DNA from: Apteryx mantelli
Lineage: Eukaryota > Chordata > Aves > Apterygiformes > Apterygidae
NCBI RefSeq assembly: GCF_036417845.1
Contig: NC_089994.1
Span: 14,712,001-14,776,000 of the forward strand
Direction of reading: 5' to 3'
DNA length: 64,000 nucleotides
A model generated the notes under the pieces. The model saw nothing but the letters and a program-made list of their open reading frames with translations, was not told the DNA's origin and ran no database searches. Below are positions 26,285 through 38,801 of the stretch, in pieces. The translations under genes and the position numbers were made by a program. Position 1 is the stretch's first letter. Each line of letters opens with the position of its first letter.

Positions 26285-26400
26285 GCACTCAGCATCCTTC
26301 AGAGGATGCTTAGCACCCCAAAATAACATGCTTTATGGGCTTGACCCAAAATCTGCTGAATCCAATTGAAAGATGCTTATGACTTCAGAAGGTGCTGAAG
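26285..26400. repeat. Old palindromic interspersed repeat with hairpin
   Basis: AGCATCCT (26291-26298) and AGGATGCT (26303-26310) form a perfect 8-bp stem with a 4-nt loop. They are followed by GGGCTTGACCCAAAATCTG and a degraded 'ccaattgaaagatgcttatgacttcag' segment. The layout (inverted repeat with 'ctcagcat', then 'ggcttgaccc') resembles the same class of old amniote repeats as 25370-25425. Origin uncertain. Confidence 0.35.
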
Positions 26401-26821
26401 CAAGTTTTGAAGTGTTGCCCTTCTATTAACTTCAATTGCTCATATCTTTCAATCCATGTGAGCATCTCATGCTGACACTACTGAGAACTATGTGCTGGGA
26501 CTGAAAGCATAGTATGCTGGCCATGCCCATCAGTCCCGACACAACTGTAAATTACACTGGTAATAGGGGAACAAATGAAAAGTGCCAAAGAGACATCACA
26601 TTTTTGGCAAAATGTGCAAAAAATAATAGCAGAAGAGACTTGCTTTTTTTAGCAAAGAGGATGGAATTTGAAGTGTAAAACTGAAAGAAATCACTCCAAT
26701 CACATCAACCTTCTCAAGCTGCCAAATTCTGCAAAACCTAGTGTGGCACATAAAAAAAGACAAACAAACTCTGCTTTTTTTGTCCCCTAGAAAACTCTGT
26801 GCAAGATCTCTATCCTAAAAA

Positions 26822-26850
26822 GGTAATCTTCCTCATTAAGGAAGATTACC
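26822..26850. repeat. Perfect 12-bp inverted repeat (hairpin)
   Basis: GGTAATCTTCCT (26822-26833) and AGGAAGATTACC (26839-26850) are exact reverse complements around the loop CATTA. The complementarity does not continue outwards, so the stem is too short for a typical microRNA precursor. It sits in otherwise unremarkable non-coding DNA. Confidence 0.85.
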
Positions 26851-29800
26851 GAGAGCACCCAAGTGGCTGATATTGTTGAAGGAAGTTTGCAACATATTTT
26901 GCCCATCTTTGACAATTCAGAGGCTAGGCAATATCCTAAGCAATTCATAAGGGCTTCAGATACTCCCCAAAGAGGAAAAGAACCACTTTTGGAGAGCTGT
27001 TCATGGTGCCTGTCTGAGACCATTCCATGAGACTGGCTCCTCTGGAGGATTATTTTGCTACTCGAACTATGAAGGGAGACTACATAATCAGCCTAGGCTC
27101 CACATTTGTGTTGTAGACAGCCTCAGGAAACTTTAAAAAGCTACAAAGGCCTGAAACCCCAAGGTACCTGGACAAGGGTTGCTCACCCCTTTCTAACAGC
27201 TTCACAGAGCATGAGTGTAACTTTCCCAACAGCTTGTCTCAGTTTCAAAATGGTGTAAGCATACAAGAGGCTAAACTTCAGAGAGAGTCAAGGGACCAAA
27301 ATTGAAAAATGAGGGATGAAGTGCTTTTGAAATGTTTACCTGCCTCACCCACCCAGATGGTGACTATGCCTCTGCCTTTCTTAGCAAAGTCTGGAGAGCA
27401 GCCAGCCATACTGTGTGCTCTCTGGTACACCTGAATCATGTCCACATGGAAAGTTCATAGGCAGCCTCAAGGTGGCCTGACAGCAGAGGAAACCACCTTG
27501 TGTTGTGTCATTGCTCTATTGTGTCCCTGCACGTACTCAGAAACGTGGGCATCGGTGTACCCCAGAAGGCAATCTCTAAGTGCGCAGGTTCACAGCCTGC
27601 CTGGGGCACTGTCTGAGCAGTTCTCAACCACACTACGTTGACAGGGCTCCAGTGGCTCCCTGATGTCACCAATAATAGCTGAGCAGCCCTAAGGCCTAGC
27701 ACTTCAGCAGTAGAAAATTCTGCAATAATAGTTTGCCATGTCTTGTAAAATGTGGATGCACCTATCCTTTTCACAACTGTATCTTTATTTTACCTTCAGA
27801 AGCTTACTGTTGTTCAACACCGCATTCACATGCATAGAGCATCATACATCTCAAAAGTGCTTTCTAAACCAAGGCCTAGGCAAAACCAGCATCGGCTGTG
27901 GCAATCATTACCCTTTTCACCTGCAATTCCGTTGACGTGGAGGGGAACAGCATTAGTTAACCTGTTGGGGGGTCGTAGTGCAATACAAATGAACACAGAC
28001 AAATGCAAGATGCAAAGAGATGAATGTGGGAATGGAGGAAAAGTGAGGTGGTTTGGCCAGGGATTACATTTAAGATAGAACAGGAGAGAAGGATGAAGAA
28101 GTGTCTCCCATCAACCTAAGCATTTTATGTAATGAGGGCTTTCAGTTGTATTTTTTTTAAGACTGTGTTGGGCATGACCTCAGTTTTCCTTCTTGTTTAG
28201 TAACTTCTCCACAACTTGAAGCTAATACCTCTCTTCTTTTCTGACATATATTTCACTGTTACGGGAACAATTTTTCCTTGTTTTCTAGCTTTTGATGTAC
28301 TTAGGATGTGTTTGTAAGAGAGGTAAGGCCCAAGAGTATCTTTTGTATGCCTTAAATGAAATAGTGTACTCTTGTCACTGCAAACGTGAAGAACATCATG
28401 GTGGTAGTAGAATGCAGTACACTGGGAACCACAGGAGAGTATTGTAACTCCTACCCTCTGCCTCACGGCCAGGCTGTCCTCCACAAGGCTTTGGACTCAG
28501 CAAGGTAGAATCATTCTTGATTCAGAAACTGTCACTGCATTGTCTCCAAAACATGATCTAATGTCAAAAATAGCCAAGGAGTTAATTCCACGCTGTAAAA
28601 ATGTTATTTGGAAACTGCTGCTTTTAAATAATTGCCATTTTTTGATAATAATGGATATATTTTACCAACCAAGAACACACTTTTACACTTAAAACAAAAC
28701 TGAGAACAAAGAGTCCCTGTTTGAAACCTAACCACTTTAAACCCAGCTGCAGATGCCAGCACAATGAGCACTTCTGAAAGGAAAGCATTAAAACTGTAGA
28801 AATAAAATGGCCATTGAACTGTTATGTTCAATGAAAATTCCTGGCTAAACACATATTCTCATTCCATTTCATAGTAGAGCATATATGTCCCTGGGGCAAA
28901 AGTCACAGTTAGTTACAAAAACATTGTAATGAACTGCCTAAGAAGAGCTGCATGCATCCCCCAGCCCTCTACTGGAAGAAATTTGGAGCTCTTGGTGATA
29001 GAAATGATCAGAAAATGATTTTTCCATGCTACAAAGACCATTGCATTTTCAAAAAAAAGTTTTACCTTTTCACAAGGAGGAACTCAAGACCTTTCTGTTT
29101 TCCTCAGAGTTCAGAACTTCCTCATTTACCTCAAGACAAAATAGAATAGGAAACTTCCTGGCCAGTTGGAAAGCAAGACATGAATTCTTATGCACTGTAT
29201 TTCCTCTTATTTGGCTCTCTTTCCCAACCCCTTCCTTGGCAAAAGTTGTTCTGGCTAATAAACACTTTCCTATGGAAAAAATTTTCACGAGAAAAAATCT
29301 CAGCTAACTCTACAATATATATAGCATACTGTGTGCAAGTAATATGTGGGCATTTTTCCGGTGGCCAAAGTATTAGTATCCTGTGACTTTGGAAGCGTGT
29401 GTAAGTGGATTTTATTCTTTCCACTGCACTGCACTAAGGGCATACAATGCCAGTTACTGCATCTCATCTGAGAGAGGTAGGGTAAGATGCACTAACTTTT
29501 GGGGTTCTATTCCCTGACTGTATCATTAGTGCCAATTGTAGAAATAGCTCTGAATGGAAAGGAGGAAAGCAGCAGAAGCATGATTTAAAACTTCGCTGTG
29601 CTGTAACTCAGACATTTGGCCTGCTCATATATTGTTACTGGAATACTTAGGATAATGTGAAGGGAAAGAAAGAGCAATTGTAATAGAATTTCTTTATTTA
29701 GGTGCCAAGTGCTCTTGAGGGTAAACCAGGTCTCTGTGGATGCAGGTAACAAAGCTATCTCTGAAATCCAAAAAGAAAAATATTCCCAGTGGAACGGCAG

Positions 29801-31904
29801 TTAGCATTTACTCTTCTGGTGCATTGCCAAGGCTTAGGTAAGGCTGAAATTTGATGCAAGTCCCATCATAGAATTAAAGAAAATTGCTTTCTAATAATTT
29901 GGTGAAAACCTCTGCTATAGTTCAGATGTGTTGACATTAAATAGCTTTTGATTTCTGATTTGTGCAATAGTGCTAAGATGGTGCTGGACGCAATTAGCTG
30001 CATTTGGAAGTACAGGAAAGACTGATTGTTCTGCTTCCTCTCAGCTGCTTTGTGGGTTTAACTTTTATCTACAGTTTAAAATCAAAGAGTTCTTTTCTTT
30101 TTTTTTTAAACTAGTTTACAATCTGTTGACAAAAAGGCCTTCCTTCTGAATAGATCCTACACTCTTGCTTAGCCAGCTTAAAAATGACAATTATATTTGC
30201 ATGAAGATACTATTTTTCCTGATCATTTCTTCCTGGAAAAAAGGTTTCATGATGGAATTTCTGTTTCCACTTGATGACCTAAGAGCCATTTTTCATTTGA
30301 AAAACTGTCTTTACCCAAGTTCTGATAAACAGTAATAGATTAGTATTTATTTGGATTTGTTTTTAAATCAATATAGGCCCTAATTTTGCAACTGGAAGTC
30401 AATGGGGTTCTGTGTATGCTTAGGTTAGAATGTACAACCAAGGACAGACTCCTTTTGGATATATTTAAGTATATTTTCAAAGAATGGTGTTAGAATAATC
30501 AAGTCAGTGAAGGGCAGTTTATTGTAACAAAACCACATCAATCCCCATATTTGGAAAGCAGTATTCCCTGATCTGAACTAGGATGTGAGGTGCTAAGGGA
30601 CCTTTGTTCCAGGCACTACACTGTGGCAGTCACAGCTCTTGCTAACCCACACTGCAAACATTTCCACACTTGTCAGCTCTTTCATGGATTTCACAGTTCG
30701 CCCAGAAAAGAAGGGATAGGCTGCCAGAAAAATTCTGTGTATCTGGTAGCATGATTAGCTTTCTCTTGAGGCGAACATTTACGAGAAGCCTGGATCTCAA
30801 CATCTCTTTGGAGTTCAGACTTACAAACTTGTAAGCAGGAACTACTGTTTAAATTGTATTGTCTCAGGCTTATTTAGGGACCTTGGGCAGAGTGCAGGCA
30901 CACTCCATGCCCCTGTCATGCCTTGTTCTGTAGTTAGAGCTGCTGGGTAGTGGACAGAGATTGCTAAACTGCTGCAGCTGGGCAAGAAGCAACAATGGAT
31001 GGATTCAGAGCCTTCCTCCCCTGTCTTTGCTGCAGAGTCTGCTCAAGTAGCTGTGTGCAGAGGGAGAAATCAGCTTCTCTACAGAAAAAGAAAGGAGAAA
31101 TCAGAGGAGGAACATGAGGTTGAGGTGACACTTAACCTCTGATCTGCCAATCAGCTATGAACTGCCCTACATGGATTACACCTAGAGAGATTAAGAAACA
31201 TTTGAAACACAGCTGGGTTCTGTAATTCACCGGCATTCAGGTGTCCAACTATTAGTTCCTACATTCCATCTTTGAGCTTAGCTTATAAAGAGGATACACC
31301 TATAAATTATCCAAAAAGAGGGTAAGACATGCACAGACTGGCAAGATGAAAAGGGAGGAGGTTCAGAGATTTTAAGGCCAGGACAGAATTCTCTGTCTTA
31401 TTCTGCAGCCAATGTGCATATTTATGATGCGTAGATGGGAAAGGCCCGCAGAGAAAATACAGCTCACAAATCATATCTTTCAGTATGCTATAGAGTTTGT
31501 TAAAGTTCACTCATGTCTCCCACACTTGTATTCCATTAATCATTTTTGCTTGTGAAAACAAGGGTAAACTTGTATCCCCAATCTGCATTAAGATCATGTC
31601 TGTTTCGTCTCACAGCTGTATCTCTTTTAAGACAGCTTGCCTCAGCCCTCTTTCTCATAAAAATGAATTGGAGGACCACTGTTTCCTTAGTGGTGTATGT
31701 CAGCATAAGAGAACTGCATCACTTACGGGTGGTGGTTACAAACCTCAGTCTCTCAGTGGAAAGGTTCTCCTCAGAGACCTGTCTGTCCTCTGCCTCCAAT
31801 ACAATCTCATTAAGTGTTGAAGGACGTAGGTTTCTCTTCAGGCTTACAGGTCTTTATATAAGAACACTTGCCCTGGGATATGATGATTGGGATATTCCCC
31901 CCCC

Positions 31905-31932
31905 TGCACTTTGATCTACTGTGCAAAGTGCA
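31905..31932. repeat. 9-bp inverted repeat
   Basis: TGCACTTTG (31905-31913) and CAAAGTGCA (31924-31932) are exact reverse complements, with 10 bases between them. A second nested pairing, CTTTGAT with ATCAAAG, overlaps it. Confidence 0.7.
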
Positions 31933-33719
31933 CATCAAAGTCAAACACAGGTCTTTCATCATATTTCTATAATTGGTCTTTTTTTAAGGAGACATTTATC
32001 AGTATGATCTTATCCCCCTTCTGAATGTTCATACTTCAATGCAACAAATAACATATCTGATGCTGGAGACATCCTAATTTTACACTGATGTACTTTTGCT
32101 GGCTTCTGAGATGCTAGTCCCGATTGTAAAACTGCCAGTGACATCAGACTCATACCCAAGAAGTTGTCTCAAAGCTGCAAGACGAATTTGAAAAAAGAAA
32201 TAGAATAAAGTGGATATTCACTAACATATGCTATTGCAGCTGAGTGCTGCTGAAATCTCTCTGCACTCAATTCTTATTTAGCATATGTGCTATAATTGAA
32301 AGGCACAATAGTGTGAATTAAAAATTAGTCATCTGTTTTTCTCCAACACCTTTTATCCATGAAAACTGAGATTTCCGAACACCATCTAAGCCTAATTCTA
32401 TCACTGCGTTCAATGGAGTATATGTGTGGATGTAGAATACTATAGCTCTGTTCACCACTGTAATAAAGCTACCTCTGGGGCAGAGCTCCAATGTCAGTGC
32501 TAACCCATGAAAATGGTTTTCCTGCATTAGCACTGTACTTTTGGCTTGCTTTATCAGACCTCTTCCAGCCCATATTCACAACCAGTCCTGACCTATCCAG
32601 TGGAACAGTTCTTTTGGGGTGCAGGATATTATGCCCTGCTGTTGGCTAACAAAATGATTAGGTTCTGCTCTAGCTGGCAGTGGAATTACTCTCTTTAAGA
32701 ATGAAGATTTTGATTACAGTATTTGGGTGCTCTAGGTTCAAAAGTCACTGAAAACTAAAAAGAGGCTCAGCCACTATGAAGATGATTAAAGCAAATCCTG
32801 AGAGAAATTGAACACTGTGGTTTCTAGTCTAGCTGGGATTTGCCCATGCCTTTCTAACAGCAGTATGGTTCTCACTGTGATTTCCTCTGTTTTACTGTCT
32901 GTCCTTTTTCTTACTACCATCTGTATTGTAATAGTATTTATAGTTATATGAGATTATGGTCAAATCTTTTCAAGTTCAGCAACCAAATAGGAAAGCCCTG
33001 AAAGTATAGGCAGGGAGCATGAGAATGTAATGCTTCCTGATGGAGCTATAGCTCCTTTTTCAGTCTTCCTACATAACACCTTTAAGATAGAAGGCAAGTA
33101 ATTCATAATTCAGTCAAATGTCTTTCCTTCTTTAAACACATACAAATTTGACATGTGTTAGATCCCAGCATGAACAGAGAAACATACTTGCTTTTAACAT
33201 TCCTCCTTCATTCTGCTTTATTGATTTGATGGCAACTTGCATAGCATTACCTGTAATTATTTGTGATTTTGCTGTTAAGAAAAACATCTAAAGTCATGGA
33301 ATGGGCTGCAAATGAGACATTTGCTGGAGTGGAACTGCAGTATCCAAGTTACACAGGGGGGATTTGACTTGCATATTTACAGTGTAGCCATGAAAATTTT
33401 TGTAGGAGCTGGGAAGACTCAACATTTGGTATAAAAGAGGAATTACACTATACAGGACTAGTTGAGAAATCAGAAACACCTCAGTAAAATTCTTAGTAAA
33501 ATTTAGTCCCAACACTGTGAAAAGTTGAAAAGGGGGAGAGAAATTTTCACAAAAATGTTTGCAAAAACATTCAGAGAAAAAGTAAGTAGGAAGTGTCAGC
33601 CGATAACTTTAAAGGATGATCATTTTCTTCCCCAAATAAATAGTTTTTAGCTTAAATGAAGGTCTTATTTTGATTCAAAGGTACATCCAGGCACTACTGT
33701 AAATCCTCTTATATTGTTA

Positions 33720-33741
33720 CCACTAGCAAGCCACTAGCAAG
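33720..33741. repeat. Tandem duplication of CCACTAGCAAG
   Basis: Two direct 11-bp copies in tandem, followed by a partial third (GCCACTGC). A small local slippage duplication. Confidence 0.85.
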
Positions 33742-33809
33742 GCCACTGCTAATTTCGGTGGATGCAGCATTGACTACAGCAGAAACTCCCTCTCCTCCAA
33801 GTTCTTAAC

Positions 33810-33841
33810 TTAGACTCCTTAGACTCCTCAAGACTCCTTAG
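33810..33841. repeat. Short minisatellite, TTAGACTCC units
   Basis: Three units of the type TTAGACTCC, TTAGACTCC and TCAAGACTCC, followed by TTAG. Period 9-10 bp. Confidence 0.8.
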
Positions 33842-34911
33842 TCATTTCTTAGGCAGAACCAGGAGGGTTTCCATACCTCATTACCGTTAGACAATGCTGC
33901 ACAAAATCTTAGTTTGCACAAGTAAATGATGTACATTAATATCAGTTCATAAATCAGATTAATTACCCACAAACAACAAATATGCAATATAAATGAGTAT
34001 ACTGAAGTATATACAAGTCAGAATGTAAAACACCACTTACCAGATGCTAAAATGCATTTTACAATGTTTTCATGAGACCATGCAGGATGATATGTGGGCA
34101 GAATCACACTGAACTCCACAGGACTGAAGGAATGAACCCCATCTGCAGAATGACTGGGAGGAATGCGGCCTCAGGTACAGCCTTTGTTCTCATTCACTGA
34201 TAAATCAGGACAAAAGACATGTGATTTGATGTTGTTTTGATATGTTTTTTTCCTCTTTTTAATTATGATAATCTTAGCAAATAATTTTTAATTTTTAGGA
34301 TTGTTTTAATTAATAATGCAAAAGAAAGGTTAGAGGTGATACTTTCAAGAGCCATTTAAAAAAGACTTTTAAAAGTGGAATTTATTATGTATCATTGACA
34401 AAATGGCAAAATTTCAAGGCAGTGTGAACTTGGCAGTCTTAATAGCAGGTAGCAACCCTTATCTCCCATATATTCCCCCACTTGCAAAAGTTTTCTGTAA
34501 CAAAGGGAAAAAATACCTTGAGTTAAGCCATTGTTATGTTTATATTTTCTGCACACTAGCAAAATCAATAGTTCTGATTCTTGCCAAAAGCTCACAGCAC
34601 TATTTTTTTAGATCACCTGAATTTTAATAGGATGCCAAGAGTTAATCACCAGTCTAAAGATTCTGATTCTGAGTTTCCTACTAGGCTTAGTCTTATATGT
34701 GCAATTCTATCTCTTTATTTTGACTACCAAATAAATCACAGCTTTGACTGAATTAGCTCTGCATTGTGTCTTTTGGTAAAGAGCAACGGATCCTTCATGA
34801 ATACTTCAATGAAAAGATCTTGCAACTTGTTAGATCACATAGGATATAACAGTTGCTCCCCCATTCAGTTTAACCACTGATTGTCGTGGAGGCGGGGGGA
34901 GGTTATTAGTA

Positions 34912-34946
34912 TATTATTATTATTATTATCATCATCATCATCATCT
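34912..34946. repeat. Compound (TTA)n(TCA)n microsatellite
   Basis: A run of ATT/TTA trinucleotides changes to ATC/TCA trinucleotides at about 34930. Two adjacent trinucleotide families that differ by one base suggest a point mutation that spread by slippage. Confidence 0.9.
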
Positions 34947-35241
34947 CTGGGTTTATTGCAAACAGATTTATTGAAGATGGCTATACAGCGCAGTCATAGC
35001 AAGCAAATCTTACTGCACATTTGTTATTGCCCGAGTCTCGGTTTCTTACCACTTCAACGGTTTCTTGTCAGAGGTTCTCTTAACTCCAGGAGAGTAACGT
35101 TGAGAGGCATCCCAACTCAAGGGGAGATTCACCGCCGTGCAGCCCGCTGCCATGCAGGAGAGCTCAATGGGCTCTAGGCTGCAGCACTACTTACGGGCAC
35201 ACAGTTTGACTCATGGTCATACAATATTTGGTGTGGAGATG

Positions 35242-35311
35242 TACCTTTTTTTGCTGATCTCATGCCATTTTGGGGAAAATATACCTTTTTGCTGATCTCA
35301 GTCCCATTTCT
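35242..35311. repeat. Direct duplication of about 40 bp
   Basis: GTACCTTTTTTTGCTGATCT (35241-35260) with CATGCCATTT after it is repeated as ATACCTTTTTGCTGATCTCA (35281-35300) with GTCCCATTT. The copies differ by a few substitutions and T-run length. Confidence 0.75.
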
Positions 35312-35407
35312 GGCCCCACCAGTTGCAACCAGTATTGCCTAGTTCCTCCTGGTCAGCCCTGGGTGCTGTCAGTTATTTGTGGTCAGCTGTGGCCTGAGAT
35401 AAGGCAT

Positions 35408-35480
35408 GGGGGGGGATAGTTGTGCTCCTCCACACTTCGGGCCCGAGATTGGGGGGGGGGGGTAGTTGCGCTCCACCACA
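35408..35480. repeat. Duplicated module with G8 and G12 runs
   Basis: Two similar modules each have a G run followed by (GA)TAGTTG(T/C)GCTCC(T/A)CCACAC. The G runs are at 35408-35415 and 35451-35462. Extended G runs of this kind are prone to slippage and difficult to sequence, so their exact lengths may be unreliable. Confidence 0.7.
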
Positions 35481-35999
35481 CCGATATAGATGGAAGTATG
35501 CTGTACATCCAGGGATGAAATATGCTGGGGATGTGATTTCTATGGTAGGGTCCTAAAAGTTATGCAAAGTCCCAGTCACAGCCCTTTTGGTATTGAAGCT
35601 GTGCTCCCCAGGTGGACAAACTGCAGACTACCCCAGTATAAGCATCCCTGTATAAGCATCACATTCCAGTGGCTGGTCTTGAGGTATCAGCATCTCTGGG
35701 GTGACAGAAGTGAGTTCAGCCTTTATGCTTGCTGAGATCTTGGCTCGTCTGCCGAGTGCTGTCTGGGACTGTGTTTTTATGGTCAAGTGCATGTCTGCTA
35801 GAGGTCAGATTAAAACCGATTGCTTCTTTGCAGAGACTTCCAGGTAGGAAATAGAGGAGGGCATTGATGCATTTTTTGAAAGTGTTTTTGAACCCAACCC
35901 ATTTCTGCCCTACATGGCACTCATGCAGCAGCCATGTGAAGGGAGGAAAAAGAATGCCATTTTCAGGAGGAATCATTTCCAGAAAGTGTGACAGAGGAC

Positions 36000-36016
36000 T
36001 TTTTTTTTTTTTTTTT
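36000..36016. repeat. T17 homopolymer
   Basis: An uninterrupted run of 17 T, followed by AATTCAG. On the opposite strand it is a poly-A tract, but no retroposed body is recognisable beside it. Confidence 0.85.
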
Positions 36017-36666
36017 AATTCAGAAGAAAAGTTCTAGCTTAACAGCAAGAAACAAGTTTGCAAAACAAGATGATAGAAGTGACCTCAGAGTCACAGAGGT
36101 TGAACTTTGAATTGCTTCCTGCACAGAAATGTGTTCCAAAGCTGAACTTAGCAATGCTTTTTTTTCTCAAAGTGAAGAAAAATACAAAGATGAAAGTTTG
36201 GAAACTGTGAAGTAGACTGAAGGCAGAAAACCAATTCTGGAGTCAGCACCTGGGCAGAAATGAGTTGTGTGATGGTTCTGAATGAGGGAGGAGAGCACTA
36301 GTACTTATTATATAGCAGTGTTTTTCTCTCCTTTCATAGCTTCTAGAGCATGTGTCTTCCTCTTACTCTGCAAAGAATGAAGGTAAATGAACTTTCTATG
36401 TGGAATTGGAGGGGAGCATGGGGGTGACCTCTGTCAACTCATGCTGGTAGGGCAGACATGAAGTAGCTTTGCATGGTTCTTATTTGAGCTTTGATGATAG
36501 CAGCTGGAGCATCTACACATACTAATGTGGAGTGTCCCCTGCCTAGCAGTATCAATGCAGGTATTCTAAGTTGAGAGATTTTTATCCCCCCCTTCATCTA
36601 GTAAAGACAGAGCATGTCAATCTAAGTGCTTTTCCTCAGAGGCAATGTCTCATGGAATTGTAAACA
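36017..36666. other. Non-coding DNA, no gene seen
   Basis: Nothing recognised in this stretch: short open frames only and no named repeat. Confidence 0.6.
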
Positions 36667-36820
36667 ATCATAGAAAATACATCTAGAAGGAAGCCCAGGA
36701 GGTCATCTAGAACTATATCCTACCCTGAGGAAGGATCAGCTCTACCCAAACCACTTCTGACAGTTCTTAAATATCTCTGATGACTAAAATTCCACAGCCC
36801 TCCTGTCCCAGACCTTATCC
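36667..36820 (-). mobile_element. Old CR1 LINE fragment, 3' UTR
   Basis: On the plus strand, AATCATAGAAAATACATCTAG, then CCAGGAGGTCATCTAGAAC, then the CTGACAGTTCTTAAATATCTC and ATTCCACAGCCCTCCTG segments, follow the order of an ancient CR1 3' UTR in reverse orientation. Many substitutions make it clearly older than the copies at 21854 and 39055. It ends before the ORF2 part. Confidence 0.65.
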
Positions 36821-37508
36821 CTCCTCACATGAGTTGTAACATCATGAGATGGGCAGGGCCATGCTGAGGGAGGATATGGATTCCTCAGCCAGATCTTCAA
36901 ATCACAGAGACCTTTGGCTAGTGCAGGTGAGAATCGTATCTTTTCTTCCAGTTTGCTCCTGCTGCAGCTCATAACATGACCAGTGTACAGTTATTGTTTA
37001 AAGGACATAAAGATTTCTGTGCATCTAGGCCTGTGTTTTTTTTCCAGATAGTTTAAAGTTGGTTTATATATTGGTATGTACATATAGCATGCATGCATGG
37101 CATATTGCAGTACATCAAATACAGACAAAGATGTGTAGTTTTTCTTTATCCTTTCTTTGACTATTCTGATACTGATGACATATTAGAGCTCAGAGGGGAA
37201 TAATCATGTTCATTCTGGCACATTTTAAATTGCAAAAGCTCTTGGCAATGATTCACTTATTTAGTGCTTTTAAGGAATAAAGAATATAAATAGTGAAGCA
37301 ATCTGAGTCATGAGCAGCAGCCATAGAGAATATCAATTGACATAAAATAACAGTGGCTGGTAAATACAATCCTTTTCCTCCTTCAACCTTCCCTTACAAT
37401 GAATTAAAATCAGTACAAAAGAAAGATGTCTAAATCTGTCAGTGCTAGTCCAGCATCCTTCAGTTCCTAAATATATCCTACTTCAAGTGGTCCCTCCAAG
37501 ATAGCATA

Positions 37509-37562
37509 TTTAAAGTACTTTTGAAGAAATAATTTTAAAGTACTTACAAGTACTTTTAAAAA
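37509..37562. repeat. TTTAAAGTACTT repeats with inverted copy
   Basis: TTTAAAGTACTT occurs at 37509-37520 and again at 37534-37545. An almost exact inverted copy, AAGTACTTTTAAAA (one extra T), follows at 37548-37561, so the second and third copies could form a stem of about 12 bp with a very short loop. Confidence 0.75.
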
Positions 37563-38801
37563 GCTGGCAATGTTCATTTTCCCTACACATCTGTGGAATT
37601 ACACAAGGGATGATTTGGCCCAGTAAGTCAGAATCAAATGTTCTGGTGGTCTGCAAGCTCTTCTAGGCCAAAAGTAAACTTGCTTGCTTGAGGCAGCAGA
37701 TGACCTTTTGGAGGATAAAAGTTTTCCTCTTGCACTTTGGGCAACACTTTGGATCATGTGAGTCCCTTGTGACTAGGTTTTGAAAATTAGCTCCCAATGG
37801 AGAAGTATTTTCCTATGAAAATTGGAAACCAATGGAGAAATATATTTCTGTACAGCAAAACAAAGTAAGCCCTTACTTAAGTGCTTTTATGAACTAGTAA
37901 CATTAACCTATTCTTTATATTCAGCTAACCTCTATTACCCTTAAGTGATACTTGCTGCTGTTCAGCTAGTGACATTCAACTGAAAACCCACCTAATGAAA
38001 ATATTTTAGTGCCAAGTGAGATACGATATAAAGCTGCATGTACCAACAACTCTCAGACCATACGTCAGAATTTCATTCTACAGTCATTAGTGCCTTTGTA
38101 CAGTGCTCTGCAGTAACGATCAGTATTTCATTAGTGCAGGGGGATTCCCTACCCCTGTACGTTTTTTCCATGTATTGTTGCATTTAATATATGTATGCAT
38201 CTGGTTGTCTAGAGAGAGCTGATGGTTGGTTGGTTGAAGGTAACTGCTTACTAATTTTCTAATAATGCATACAGTTTGAGGGGAAAGGTTGGCAAACTTA
38301 GATGGAAGATTAAATAAGTAAGACTCCCAGAGGTTCCTTTAGCTAGAGAAATTGATTTATAGCACACAGAAAAAGCTTTCTTTGGGAAATTGAGTGAGCA
38401 GGTGGCTGCAATTTATATAAATTAAACCTTGGGCTTGTTGCTCTGACTTGAGTTTTTTTCTGTTTTTTAACAAAGTTGCTGGTGCATAAACAGCGTTTGG
38501 TTTTATTTCTAAATGTTGGTTCTTTACAGTTGTTTTTAATCATTGAACCTTTTGGAATCAATTGCAGAATTAATCTAATTGCAGGTTCATTCTTTGCTCC
38601 TCATTTGATGGAGCACAGTGCAAGAGGAGAGCTGTGGCCGGGGAGAAAAATCACAGCTTTGCATTCTTGTCTCGTGTCACTTTCCTCAAACAGTCTCTGA
38701 TCTATCATTACAATCAAAATTCTTTATCCTGAAAATTGCCACATGAAATTTTAAAGCTTAAAATAGAGCTTCTGCAAGGCAGAGATTAGATTATGCAAAG
38801 T

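Larger units (their letters stand above)
26851..34910. other. Non-coding DNA, no gene seen
   Basis: No gene, RNA gene or young repeat recognised. Overlapping frames of up to 122 codons (for example 31497-31914 on plus) carry no domain. Small tandem duplications occur at 33720-33741 and 33810-33841, a short inverted repeat at 31905-31932, and a fragment of the amniote 'gaagtcaatgg' repeat at 30376-30412. Confidence 0.55.
34947..35998. other. Non-coding, locally GC-rich, with internal duplications
   Basis: Contains CG dinucleotides, long G runs, a duplicated 'accttttt..gctgatctca' module (35242-35311), a duplicated G-run module (35408-35480) and two GTATAAGCATC words near 35636-35661. The structure looks like a degraded composite or long terminal repeat-like sequence, but I could not see TG..CA ends, a primer-binding site or any coding part, so I do not name a family. 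Confidence 0.4.

Noticed and set aside
36000-36016. T17 run as the poly-A tail of a minus-strand processed pseudogene
   Set aside because: No coding remnant or target-site duplication is visible next to it.
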